Origin: Changshengia sp963803165
GTDB taxonomy: Bacteria > Chloroflexota > Dormibacteria > Aeolococcales > Aeolococcaceae
Assembly (NCBI GenBank): GCA_963803165.1
Contig: CAWDLK010000004.1
Coordinates: forward strand, 372,001-436,000
Length of the DNA stretch: 64,000 bases
Direction: 5' to 3'
Each line of letters opens with the position of its first letter. Positions within the stretch are counted from its first letter, which is position 1. The notes under the pieces were generated by a model. It did not search any database and had not been told where the DNA came from. It saw nothing but the letters and a program-made list of their open reading frames with translations. Shown piece after piece: positions 9,893-18,218 of this stretch. A program made the position numbers and the translations under genes.

Positions 9893-10545
9893 GGATCGGC
9901 ATCATCGGCGCCGGCAACATCGGCGCCACTCTCACCCGGCGGCTCGCCGCCCTGGGCCACGAGGTCGTGGTCGCCAACTCGCGCGGTCCGCAGACGCTCG
10001 AGGAGCTCGCCGAGGAGACCGGCGCCACCCCCGCGCTCGCCTCGGTGGCCGCTGAGGGCGCCGAGCTGGTGATCGTGACCATCCCGGAGCGGGTGATCCC
10101 CCTGCTGCCTGCCGGCATCCTCGACGGCGCCGCACCCGGGGCGCCGATCGTCGACACCGGCAACTACTACCCGCGACGTGACGGGCGGATCGAGGAGATC
10201 GAGACAGGTATGACGGAAAGCCGCTGGGTCGGCGAGCGGCTGGGCCGGCCGGTGGTCAAGGCGTTCAACAACATCCAGGCCCAGCACCTGATGGAGCTGG
10301 GACGGCCGGCGGGGACGCCCGGCCGGATCGCCCTGCCGGTGGCCGGCGACGAGCCGGGGCCCAAGGCGGTCGTCATGGGCCTGGTCGACGAGCTGGGCTT
10401 CGACCCGGTGGACGCGGGCGGCATCGACGAGTCGTGGCGCCAGCAGCCGGGCACTCCGGTCTACGCCGCCGACCTCGACGCGGCGGGCGTCGGCGAGGCC
10501 CTCCGCCAGGCCGGCCCCGAGCGGCGGCCCGAGTTCCGCGCCTGA
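9889..10545 (+). CDS. NADP-binding protein, F420H2:NADP oxidoreductase-like
   Basis: A 218-residue Rossmann-fold protein. The dinucleotide motif GIIGAGNIGATL is at residues 4-15 and is followed by VVVANSRGP, where the Asn-Ser-Arg triplet fits NADP phosphate binding. VVKAFNNIQAQHL and PVAGDEPGPKAVV match the family of NADPH-dependent F420 reductases, which move hydride between NADP and coenzyme F420. Many homologues act on other partners, so the cofactor is not certain. The TTG start overlaps the stop of the peroxiredoxin gene, so the two are translationally coupled. Confidence 0.8.
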   Translation: MRIGIIGAGNIGATLTRRLAALGHEVVVANSRGPQTLEELAEETGATPALASVAAEGAELVIVTIPERVIPLLPAGILDGAAPGAPIVDTGNYYPRRDGRIEEIETGMTESRWVGERLGRPVVKAFNNIQAQHLMELGRPAGTPGRIALPVAGDEPGPKAVVMGLVDELGFDPVDAGGIDESWRQQPGTPVYAADLDAAGVGEALRQAGPERRPEFRA

Positions 10546-10628
10546 GGCCACCGCCGGCCGCCCGGCGGCGAGTTGACCCGGGACGTCGCCCCTGGTAGGG
10601 TCAATCGCGAACTGACGTTCGCGCCATC

Positions 10629-11804
10629 ATGACCTACCGGCTCCTCCACCTGGCCGACCTGCACCTCGATCGCCCCTTCGCCCAGATGGGCTGCCACGGG
10701 GAGCTGGCGCGACGCCGCCGCCAGGGGCTGCGCGAGGCGCTGCGCCGCGCCGGCGAGGCCGCCCGGGAGCACGGCTGCGACGCCGTGACCATCGCCGGTG
10801 ACCTCTTCGAGCACGAACGGGCGGGAGTCGAGACCGCCCAGCTCCTGATCGAGACCTTCGCCGCCTGGGCGCCGATGCGGGTCCTGCTCGCGCCCGGCAA
10901 CCACGACCCGCTGGTTCCGGGGAGCCTCTATCTGCGCGCACGCTGGCCGGCCAACGTCCACGTCTTCCGCGGCTCGCGGCTGGAACCCTTCGAGCTGGCC
11001 GACGGCCTCACCGTCTGGGGGCTCGGCCACCAGGAGCCCGCCTGGACCGGCAACCCCCTGGAGGTCGGGCCGAGAGGGGAGACGGGCGGGCACCGCACCC
11101 GGGCCCGGGACGGCATCCATCTCGCCCTCTTCCACGGCGCCGAGACCGGCAGCCGCCCGGCCGGCAAGGGGGTCCACGGCCCGTTCGCAGCCGCCGAGAT
11201 CCGGGAGCGCGGCTACACCCTCGCCCTCTGCGGGCACTACCACGCCCGCCGGATCGACCTGGGCACCGGGCTCGTCTACCCGGGCAGCCCGGAGCCGCTC
11301 GCCTTCGACGAGAGCGAGCCGCGCGGCCCCGTGGTGGTGGAGATCGGCAGCCGGGGCGAGGTGCGCTGCACCGGCCTGGAGACCAACCGGTGGCACGCCG
11401 GCATCGTCGAGTGCAACCTGGACGGCGTCACCAGCGTCACCGCCACGGTGGACCGGATCAGCGCCGAGGTGCTCGCCGCCACCGCCGGCCGGCCCCTGGA
11501 GCGGACCACCCTGCGGGTGGACATGGTCGGGGCGGTGCCCCCACACCTCGGAGTGGACCTCTTCGATTGCGAGAGCGCGGTCCGGGACGCCACCGGCATC
11601 GCCGCCGTCCGCATCCGCGACCTGACCGCGCCGGCGACCGACCTGGAGGCGCTGGCCGAGGAGCGCACGACGCGGGGCGCCTTCGTCCGGGTGGCGCTGG
11701 AGGCGCTGGCCGCCACCGAGGGCGCCGAGGCGGCCTCGGTGATCAGTGATGCGCTCCGATACGGCCTGGAGGCGTTCGCGGGCAGCGACGTCGGGCTCCG
11801 GTGA
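10629..11804 (+). CDS. sbcD: SbcD/Mre11-like metallophosphoesterase (DNA repair nuclease subunit)
   Basis: A 391-residue nuclease-type phosphoesterase. Metal-binding motifs are in order: HLADLHLD (7-14), AGDLFEH (56-62), APGNHD (88-93), a later LCGHYHARR and a PGSPEPLAF strand. In SbcCD/Mre11-Rad50 this subunit cuts DNA ends and hairpins. The stop overlaps the GTG of the SbcC-like partner (GTGA), so the pair forms one unit. It is closest to the YhaO-type branch, judging from its partner's YhaN-like hydrophobic middle. A TAGGGT box about 30 bp upstream may be its promoter. Confidence 0.88.
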   Translation: MTYRLLHLADLHLDRPFAQMGCHGELARRRRQGLREALRRAGEAAREHGCDAVTIAGDLFEHERAGVETAQLLIETFAAWAPMRVLLAPGNHDPLVPGSLYLRARWPANVHVFRGSRLEPFELADGLTVWGLGHQEPAWTGNPLEVGPRGETGGHRTRARDGIHLALFHGAETGSRPAGKGVHGPFAAAEIRERGYTLALCGHYHARRIDLGTGLVYPGSPEPLAFDESEPRGPVVVEIGSRGEVRCTGLETNRWHAGIVECNLDGVTSVTATVDRISAEVLAATAGRPLERTTLRVDMVGAVPPHLGVDLFDCESAVRDATGIAAVRIRDLTAPATDLEALAEERTTRGAFVRVALEALAATEGAEAASVISDALRYGLEAFAGSDVGLR

Positions 11805-14680
11805 GGCTGGAGCGGCTGGAGGTCACCGGCTTCGGGCGCCTGCGGCAGCGGCGCTTCGACTTCGGGGAGCGGGTCACCGTCGTCCTCGGTCCGAACGAGT
11901 CCGGCAAGTCGACCCTGCACCGGGCCATCCGGGCCGCCCTCTACGGCCTGGAGGCGGGCGGGCCGGGCCGGCCCCGCGAGCGCAGCGACTGGGCCCGGTG
12001 GCTCCCCTGGGCGCCAGGACGCTTCGGCCTGACCCTCACCTACCGGCTGGACGGTGGGCGCCGTCTGCGCGTGGCCCAGACCTTCGACCGCGACCGGGTG
12101 CAGGCTCAGGTCCAGGAGATGGGCGGTGCCGACGTGACCCAGCAGTTCCGGCTGGGGAGGACGGTGTGCCCGGGCCGCTTCCACCTGGGGATCGACGAGG
12201 GGGTGTTCTGCGCCGCAGCCTGGCTGGGCGACGAGGGCCTCCTCCTCGGGGCTCCCGAGGCGGCGCCGCAGCAGGCCGGCCGCCTCCGCGAGGCGCTCGA
12301 GAGGCTGGTCGATGCCGGGGCGGAGGGCAGCACCGCCGCCGACGCGCTGCAGCGCCTGGGCGACGCCCTGGAGCGAGTGGGCACGGAGCGGCGCAGCACC
12401 AGCCCCCTGGGGGTCGCCACCGGCCAGGCGCGCCGGCTCGAGGCCGAGATCGAGGCCGCCGAGCACCGGGTGGCCTCCTTCGCCGGTGACGAGGAGCGGC
12501 TGCGCAGCCTGGAGAGCGAGGCGGATCTCGCCGGCGAGGCGGCGCTGGTGGCGCAGCGGGCCTGGATCGCGGGCCGGATCGGTCAGCTGGGCGCCCAGGA
12601 GGCGGAGCTGAGGGCGACCGCCGAGGAGGCGGGCGGCCTGGCCCAGGCTCTCGAGGCGGAGCGGGAGTACTCCGCCTTTCCCGTCGAGCACGAGGCGGCC
12701 GTCATTGCGCTCGGGGGAGAGCTGCACCAGGTGACCCGGGCCGCCGCCGAGTCCCGGGCCCGCTGGGAGGCCGCCGCCGAGCCCCTGGACGGCGTGAGCC
12801 GCCGCCGCTCCGAGATCGTCGCGGGCCTGCGCGCCCTGCCGGAGACGCCGCCGGTCGGACCCTCGGCGGCGGGGGCGGCGGAGCGCCTGCGACGCCGGGT
12901 CGAGGTCTCCGCCGCGATCGCCCATCGCGACGAGGGGCTGGCCGCCGGCGCTCGCGAGGAGGCGCTGCGCCGGGAGATCGCCGTCACCGGCCTGGGGGCC
13001 ATCGATCCCAGCGACCTGGAGGACGTGGCGGGACTCGCCGGGTTGGCGCGGAGATGGGGAGCGCGCGCTCGCGGCGCCACCGGAGCCCTTGCCGCCGTCG
13101 CCGTGGCCGGAGCCGCCAGCGTCGCAGGCCTCGCCGCGACCGGCCGGAGCGGGCCGGCCACCGCGCTCCTGGTCGGGTGCCTCATCGCCCTCGCCGCCCT
13201 CGCGGGCGGAGCCGTGCTCAGCTCCCGGCGGGCATCGAGGGCCCGGCGCGAGCTGACGGGTCGCGTGCCGGGTCTCGACCTGAGCTCCGAGGGCCTGGGC
13301 CGGCTCGGGGCCAGCCTGCCGACGGCCCACAGCCTCCACCGGGAGCGCCAGCGGCAGGCCGAGGTCGTCGAGGTTCATCGAGCGGAGCTGGAGCGAGCCC
13401 GCGCGGAGTTGGAGGCGGCGGTCGAGAGCTGCCTGGCGCTGGCCCGCGAGGCCGGGCTGGACGCACCCCCGCGACCTCCGGCTGGATGCCGGCCCGAGCT
13501 CCTTCTGGAGACGGCGGCGGTGGCCCTCGGGACGGTCGACGAGGCGGCGCGGGTGACCGCGCGGCGGCGGGAGCTGGAGGCGGAGGACGCCGGACTCGCG
13601 GAGCGGCAGGCACAGCTCGCCGAGCTCGGCGACGAGGCGGATCGGAGTGGCGCGGCGGCTCTCGCGGTGGAGCGGCGCATCCGGACCGCCACCGCGGCGG
13701 CCGGCATCGACCCCGGCCTTCCCCCGCTCGCCGCGGTGGCCGCGTTCCGTGAGGCCTGCGCCCACCGCCGCGAGCACGACCGTCTCGCCGCCGGGCTCGC
13801 CGAGGCCGGCCGGCGCCAGCGGCTCGGCGGCTCCGACCTCGACGCCCTGGAGCGCCAGCGGGCCGAGCTGGCCGCCGAGCTCCTCCGCCTCGGCGGGGAT
13901 CCCGACGCCGCGACGCGCGTGCCCCGCGACCTGGCCGGCCTGGCGGGCCTGGAGCGAGCCGCAGCGGAGGCCCGCGAGCGCGCCGACGCCGGCGTCGCCG
14001 AGGTCCAGCGTCTGGGGGCGCGCCTCGAAGGGCTCACCGGCACGCTCCCCTCCCTCCCCGACCTCGAGGACGAGCGGCTCACCGTGACCGCCGCCCGGGA
14101 CCGCGCGCTCCACCAGCAGGCGGCTCTGCAGCGGGCGATCGCCATGATCGAGGCCGCCGGCCGCGATGTCCACGAGCGGCTGGCCCCCCGCCTGGCCGCA
14201 TCGATCTCGGGGCGCCTGGCCCTGCTCACCGGCGACCGCTACGCCGAGGCCAACGTGGACATGGAGCACTTCGCCGTCGCCCTGGCCTCCGCCGATCGTG
14301 ACCAGCTGGTGGCCCTGGACCTCGTCTCCCATGGCACCCGCGACCAGGTGGCGCTGCTGCTCCGCCTCGCCCTCTGCGAGGTGCTCGGCGACGCCGGCGA
14401 GTCCATCCCCCTGCTCCTCGACGAGCCGCTCGCCTCGGCGGATCCGGGACGCCGCCGCGGACTTCTCGAGTTCTTGACGCAGCTGTCGACAACCAATCAG
14501 CTGGTGGTCACCACCAGCGACCCGGGCCTGGCCGCCACCCTGGTCGGGATGGGGGCTCCGGAGACCACCGCGATCATCGACCTGGGCAGCGCGGACCCGA
14601 CGGAGACGGCGATGCTCCCCCTCCCGGGGCCGCCGGTCAGAGCGCCGCGGCCACCTTCACCAGGCCCTCGAGGGCGCTGA
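11801..14680 (+). CDS. SbcC/Rad50- or YhaN-like ATPase with central hydrophobic hairpin
   Basis: A 959-residue SMC-type ATPase. Walker A GPNESGKSTL is at about residues 30-39 and a long, Ala/Glu/Arg-rich coiled coil follows. The C-terminal half of the nucleotide site has SHGTRDQVALLLRLAL (signature-like) and IPLLLDEPLASAD (Walker B with D-loop). Unlike SbcC, residues about 423-473 are strongly hydrophobic and could form two membrane segments, as in the YhaN/AAA_27 group. It forms a unit with the upstream nuclease. The last 44 bp run into the oppositely oriented ATPase gene (stop at 14637), an unusual convergent coding overlap. Confidence 0.85.
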   Translation: MRLERLEVTGFGRLRQRRFDFGERVTVVLGPNESGKSTLHRAIRAALYGLEAGGPGRPRERSDWARWLPWAPGRFGLTLTYRLDGGRRLRVAQTFDRDRVQAQVQEMGGADVTQQFRLGRTVCPGRFHLGIDEGVFCAAAWLGDEGLLLGAPEAAPQQAGRLREALERLVDAGAEGSTAADALQRLGDALERVGTERRSTSPLGVATGQARRLEAEIEAAEHRVASFAGDEERLRSLESEADLAGEAALVAQRAWIAGRIGQLGAQEAELRATAEEAGGLAQALEAEREYSAFPVEHEAAVIALGGELHQVTRAAAESRARWEAAAEPLDGVSRRRSEIVAGLRALPETPPVGPSAAGAAERLRRRVEVSAAIAHRDEGLAAGAREEALRREIAVTGLGAIDPSDLEDVAGLAGLARRWGARARGATGALAAVAVAGAASVAGLAATGRSGPATALLVGCLIALAALAGGAVLSSRRASRARRELTGRVPGLDLSSEGLGRLGASLPTAHSLHRERQRQAEVVEVHRAELERARAELEAAVESCLALAREAGLDAPPRPPAGCRPELLLETAAVALGTVDEAARVTARRRELEAEDAGLAERQAQLAELGDEADRSGAAALAVERRIRTATAAAGIDPGLPPLAAVAAFREACAHRREHDRLAAGLAEAGRRQRLGGSDLDALERQRAELAAELLRLGGDPDAATRVPRDLAGLAGLERAAAEARERADAGVAEVQRLGARLEGLTGTLPSLPDLEDERLTVTAARDRALHQQAALQRAIAMIEAAGRDVHERLAPRLAASISGRLALLTGDRYAEANVDMEHFAVALASADRDQLVALDLVSHGTRDQVALLLRLALCEVLGDAGESIPLLLDEPLASADPGRRRGLLEFLTQLSTTNQLVVTTSDPGLAATLVGMGAPETTAIIDLGSADPTETAMLPLPGPPVRAPRPPSPGPRGR

Positions 14681-15809
14681 CCGCAGCGGTGATCAGGGGC
14701 ACCTCGACGGAGGGGACGTCGGCGAGGGGCCCGAGCCGCCCCAGCTGCCGCGCATCCCGCCGGGCGAGGTCGGAGAGCAGCCGGTAGGAGCGGCCCAGGG
14801 CCGCGGCGGAGGCGGCGTCGACGGGGACGCCGAGGGCGCGCCCCAGGTCCCGGGCACCGCGACGATCGTCGGCAAGGACGTCGGCGGCACGGCCCGCGGC
14901 CTCATCGGTGAGGAACCCGGGGAGGACCCGGTTGACCACCAGCGCGCGGAGCGGCATGGACATCTCCCGGAGCTCGGAGGCGAAGTGCTGAGCCTCGGCG
15001 AAGGCGGGGGGCTCCAGGGTGGTGACCACGACGAACCCGACCCTGCGGCTGCGCAGCAGGCGGCCCACCGCGCGGGCCCGCTGCTGGACGCCCCCGTAGA
15101 GGGTCTGGAGGTCGCTCACGAAGTCGCCCAGCTCGCCGAGCATCTCGCTCCCCAGCAGCCGGTCGGCGATGTGCAGGAGCGGGGCGGCGGCGAGGTTCAT
15201 GGCGTGGAAGCCGAGGCGCGACGGGGGCGCCAGCCAGGAGAGCAGCCGCGCTCCCACGAAGTCCGCCATCCGCTCGGGCGCCTCCAGGAAGTCCAGGGCG
15301 CTCCGCGAGGGCGGCGTGTCGACGATCAGACAGTCGTACTCGCCCTCCTCGTGGAGCTCGTAGAGGGCCTCCATCGCCGCGTACTCGTGGCTGCCCGCGA
15401 AGGCGTCGCTGATGCCCTGGTAGAAGCGGTTCTGGAGGATGCGGCGCGCGACCTGGCGGCTGGGGGAGTAGCGCTCGACCATCCGGTCCCAGACCGACTT
15501 CTGATCGAGCATGGCGGCGACCAGCCGCCCCCGCAGGACGAGCCCGGCGTCGCGCAACCGGGAGGCGGGCACCTCGACGGGGTCGGCGCCGAGACCGGTC
15601 ATGCCCAGCGCGCCGGCCAGACGCCGGGCCGGGTCGACGGTGAGCACCATCACCCGCCGGTCGGCGGTGGCGGCCAGGGCCGCCGCCAGCGCGGCGCTCA
15701 CGGTGGTCTTGCCCACCCCGCCGCTACCGCAGCAGACGATCACCTCGAGGCCGCCCAGGCGCTCGACCAGCCGGGGCTCCGGCCCCGGCGCTGCGGCGGC
15801 GCGGGTCAC
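14637..15809 (-). CDS. ArsA/Get3-like ATPase, subunit lacking the signature lysine
   Basis: A 390-residue SIMIBI ATPase. The deviant Walker A reads GSGGVGKTT at residues 28-36. Position 29, normally the signature lysine of ArsA/Get3/MinD proteins, is Ser. Switch II-like DTPPSRSALDFL follows. This CCGSGGVGKTT form is what I recall of one member of the mycobacterial Rv3679-Rv3680 (BagAB) pair, an anion-stress system. Its GTG start overlaps the stop of the partner gene (GTGA), so they are translated together and may act as a heteromer. Function here is by analogy only, and no arsenic gene is nearby. It overlaps the SbcC-like gene tail by 44 bp. Confidence 0.85.
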   Translation of the reverse strand: MTRAAAAPGPEPRLVERLGGLEVIVCCGSGGVGKTTVSAALAAALAATADRRVMVLTVDPARRLAGALGMTGLGADPVEVPASRLRDAGLVLRGRLVAAMLDQKSVWDRMVERYSPSRQVARRILQNRFYQGISDAFAGSHEYAAMEALYELHEEGEYDCLIVDTPPSRSALDFLEAPERMADFVGARLLSWLAPPSRLGFHAMNLAAAPLLHIADRLLGSEMLGELGDFVSDLQTLYGGVQQRARAVGRLLRSRRVGFVVVTTLEPPAFAEAQHFASELREMSMPLRALVVNRVLPGFLTDEAAGRAADVLADDRRGARDLGRALGVPVDAASAAALGRSYRLLSDLARRDARQLGRLGPLADVPSVEVPLITAAVSALEGLVKVAAAL

Positions 15810-16732
15810 GTCCCCCCCTCCAGTGCGGCCGCCACCACCCGGGTGGTCGCCAGCCCCGGCCGGGCGGCGACCAGCGGGATGGTCAGCACGGGCACCGAGA
15901 GCCCGGCGGCGAGCCGGCGGGCGAAGGGCTGAGCGAGCCGGCTCACGGAGTCGGCGAGCCGGAGGCCGGCGACCAGCCCCTCCACCCCCTCGCCGAGGAC
16001 CGCGGCCGCCGACCGGGCGCCGACCGGCGTCGCCAGCAGCTCCACCAGCTGCCGCTGCCGGGGCGTCGCGAGGGAGGCGAGGCAGCGGTTGAGGAAGCAG
16101 GGGCCGAGCCCGATGTCGGTGCGCTCCACCACCTCGTCGTGGAGCTGCAGCGCCTCGGCGACCGGCATCTCCTCCGGGAGGGCGGTGATGCAGAGGGCGG
16201 TCTTGCGATGGTCGGTGACCATGGCGTCGACGAAGTCGACCTGAGAGCGGAGCATGCCCCCGCGCACCAGGCGGCGCATCGAGCGGGCCGCGGTGAGCTG
16301 CGGCAGCACCTCGCCGCTGGAGGTCGCGTCGACGACGATCAGGTCCCACACCGGCCGGCCGTCGGCCTCCCGGCGGCGCTCCTCGTGGGCGATCTTGCCG
16401 ATCATCAGCATGTCCCGCGGGCCGGGGACGCCGGTGGCGACGAAGTCGAAGACGCCCGCCAGCGGGGTGAGGCGGGTGAATCGGGGGACCTTGAAGAAGA
16501 TCGCCAGGTACTCCTGGAAGGAGTCCTCGGCGTGCAGGGCGAGCACCGAGAGGTTGCGCTGGACGACCACCGGGCGGAACCCGACCGGGGGATGGCCCAG
16601 GGCCTCGGCGAGGTCCCCCTTGGCGTCGACCTCGACGGCGAGCACCCGGATGCCGCGGCGGGCGGCGACCAGCGCCAGGGCCGCGGCGATGGTCGTCTTG
16701 CCCGTCCCCCCCTTGCCGGCGACGAAGATCAC
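15806..16732 (-). CDS. ArsA/Get3-like ATPase, canonical subunit
   Basis: A 308-residue partner with intact deviant Walker A GKGGTGKTT at residues 6-14, including signature Lys7. IVVDATSSGEVLPQL occupies the switch II position and LASLATPRQRQLVE follows. The frame stays open upstream to a stop at 16799-16801, and the extension (RTRLDDLLRKRV) looks protein-like. The true start may therefore be CTG 16792 or another non-ATG codon, and GTG 16732 is the conservative choice. It lies directly downstream of the PrxQ gene and overlaps its sister ATPase by four bases. The order is prxQ, this subunit, then the Ser-type subunit. Confidence 0.84.
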   Translation of the reverse strand: MIFVAGKGGTGKTTIAAALALVAARRGIRVLAVEVDAKGDLAEALGHPPVGFRPVVVQRNLSVLALHAEDSFQEYLAIFFKVPRFTRLTPLAGVFDFVATGVPGPRDMLMIGKIAHEERRREADGRPVWDLIVVDATSSGEVLPQLTAARSMRRLVRGGMLRSQVDFVDAMVTDHRKTALCITALPEEMPVAEALQLHDEVVERTDIGLGPCFLNRCLASLATPRQRQLVELLATPVGARSAAAVLGEGVEGLVAGLRLADSVSRLAQPFARRLAAGLSVPVLTIPLVAARPGLATTRVVAAALEGGT

Positions 16733-16798
16733 CCGCTTGCGGAGGAGGTCGTCGAGGCGGGTGCGTCCACCCGCGCGCTGGGGCGGCGCCAGGGTGTC

Positions 16799-17269
16799 TC
16801 AGGCCCGGTCCGGGCCGTCCTGGAGGGCTGCGAGGACCTCGCTCGCGTGCCCCTGCGGCTTGACCGCGCGCCATTCGCGTTCCACCCTGCCATCGGGGCC
16901 GATGAGCACGGTGGAACGCTCGACGCCCATGTAGGTGCGGCCGTACAGCGACTTGGTGACCCAGAGCCCGAAGCTGTCGATGAGGGTGCGGTCGGGGTCG
17001 CTGATGAGAGTCACGCCCAGCTCGCACTTGGCACGGAAGCGATCGTGACTCTCGGCGCTGTCCGGCGAGACCCCGTAGACGGCCACCCCCGCCCGCTCGA
17101 ACTCGGGACGGAGCTGGGTGAACTCCTGCCCCTCGACGGTGCAGCCTGGGGTGTCGTCCTTGGGGTAGAAGTAGAGCAGGGTCCGGCGCCCGGCGAGGTC
17201 GTCGCGCCGGAGGCGCCCGCCCCCGCCCAGCTGCAGGTCGAAGTCGGGCAGTGCCCTCGTCTCAGCCAT
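16799..17269 (-). CDS. Peroxiredoxin, PrxQ/BCP family, alternate resolving cysteine
   Basis: A 156-residue thiol peroxidase. The peroxidatic Cys43 lies in DDTPGCTVEGQEF. The usual resolving cysteine five residues later is Gln48, and the only other cysteine is Cys82 in FRAKCELGV. That placement matches the PrxQ subgroup that resolves through a cysteine in helix 3. ATG 17269 is chosen over GTG 17284 because the GTG overlaps the AGGAG ribosome-binding site, which is ideally spaced for the ATG. It leads the operon with the two ArsA-like ATPases. Confidence 0.88.
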   Translation of the reverse strand: MAETRALPDFDLQLGGGGRLRRDDLAGRRTLLYFYPKDDTPGCTVEGQEFTQLRPEFERAGVAVYGVSPDSAESHDRFRAKCELGVTLISDPDRTLIDSFGLWVTKSLYGRTYMGVERSTVLIGPDGRVEREWRAVKPQGHASEVLAALQDGPDRA

Positions 17270-17351
17270 CCGCAGGCTCCTCACGTGCCGACGTCCTTCA
17301 GAGCGACTCTACGAGCCGCATCACCGCGTCCGGAGCGGAGCGCTCGGCGCC

Positions 17352-18143
17352 TCAGTTGAGGAGCGAGCGGAGTCTCCCCATCACCTCGGTGACATGGGCC
17401 CGGTCGGGCGCGTCGGCGGGCGCGGAGGCCAGGTAGTCGCCGAGGTCGCGGAGCGCCCCCTGAGGCCGCCCCATCTGCCAGAGGAGGAGGCCACGGTCGC
17501 GGCGCTCGGCGGGCTCGCCGGGGAGCAGGTCGACGCAGCGGTCGGCGGCCCGCAGCGCCAGCGGCCAGCTCTCGAGGCTCGCGTAGCAGCCCCGGAGGTT
17601 GCGGGACATCCGGGCCAGGATGCGGCGGGGCGAGGCCGGCTCCAGCCAGGCGGGCTCGACCTCCTCGGGCTCGCGCCCCAGGTGGGGTCCGGCGGCGCGC
17701 CGGAGGTCCTCGTCGTCCAGGGGCTCCCCGGAGTAGGCGTCGACCACCAGCCCCTCGACCCGCACCGCGAAGTGGCCCGGGAGGGCGATGCCCTCCACCC
17801 GGATCCCCGCCCGCCGGCCGACCGCCATCCAGATCACGCCACAGGCGATGGGAGTGCCCACCCCACGCTCCAGAACCGAGTTGAGGTAGTGGGTGCGCGG
17901 ATCGCCGCCACCGGCCCCGCGGAGGTTGAGACGGGCCCGGAGCAGGGTGGCGAGGGCGACCGACGGCCCGCTCCCCGCGCCGCCACGCAGCTCCCGGGCC
18001 AGGTCGTCGAGGAGGCAGAGCCAGCGATCCGGGTCGACCGCGGGCAAGTCCTCGGCGGCCATCCAGAGGGCCGCCTCCGCCACGTCGGACGCGGGGTCGT
18101 CGGCGGCGGCGAGCAGGAGGCTGCGGGGGTCGGGGGTCGCCAT
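17352..18143 (-). CDS. SirB1-family transglutaminase-like protein with TPR-like tail
   Basis: A 263-residue protein. The N-terminal two thirds match the SirB1/transglutaminase-like group: LNSVLERGVGTPIACGVIWM, a GHFAVRVEG strand and DAYSGEPLDDEDL. The C-terminal third (about 195-263) is helical and repeat-like (ALRAADRCVDLLPGEPAERRDRGLLLW), like tetratricopeptide units. The family's biochemical role is poorly known. The ATG at 18143 lies in a 75-bp divergent region shared with dxs. Confidence 0.82.
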   Translation of the reverse strand: MATPDPRSLLLAAADDPASDVAEAALWMAAEDLPAVDPDRWLCLLDDLARELRGGAGSGPSVALATLLRARLNLRGAGGGDPRTHYLNSVLERGVGTPIACGVIWMAVGRRAGIRVEGIALPGHFAVRVEGLVVDAYSGEPLDDEDLRRAAGPHLGREPEEVEPAWLEPASPRRILARMSRNLRGCYASLESWPLALRAADRCVDLLPGEPAERRDRGLLLWQMGRPQGALRDLGDYLASAPADAPDRAHVTEVMGRLRSLLN

Positions 18144-18203
18144 CGCCCGGTATGATGCCCGCCCGGGCACCCGGGACCGCTGGGAGGGGGCGACCGGAGC
18201 GAA

Positions 18204-18209
18204 TACACT
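18204..18209 (+). promoter_or_regulatory. -10-like box (TACACT) before dxs
   Basis: TACACT ends 9 nt before the dxs ATG (18219), which predicts a leaderless or near-leaderless message. There is no clear -35 element, and the hexamer 17 nt upstream is TGGGAG. Confidence 0.45.
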
Positions 18210-18218
18210 GGACGGGAG

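Noticed and set aside
11276..14332. A 1018-codon minus-strand open frame opposite the SbcC-like gene
   Set aside because: Gly/Arg/Gln-rich translation without motifs. The plus-strand ATPase is complete and explains the region.
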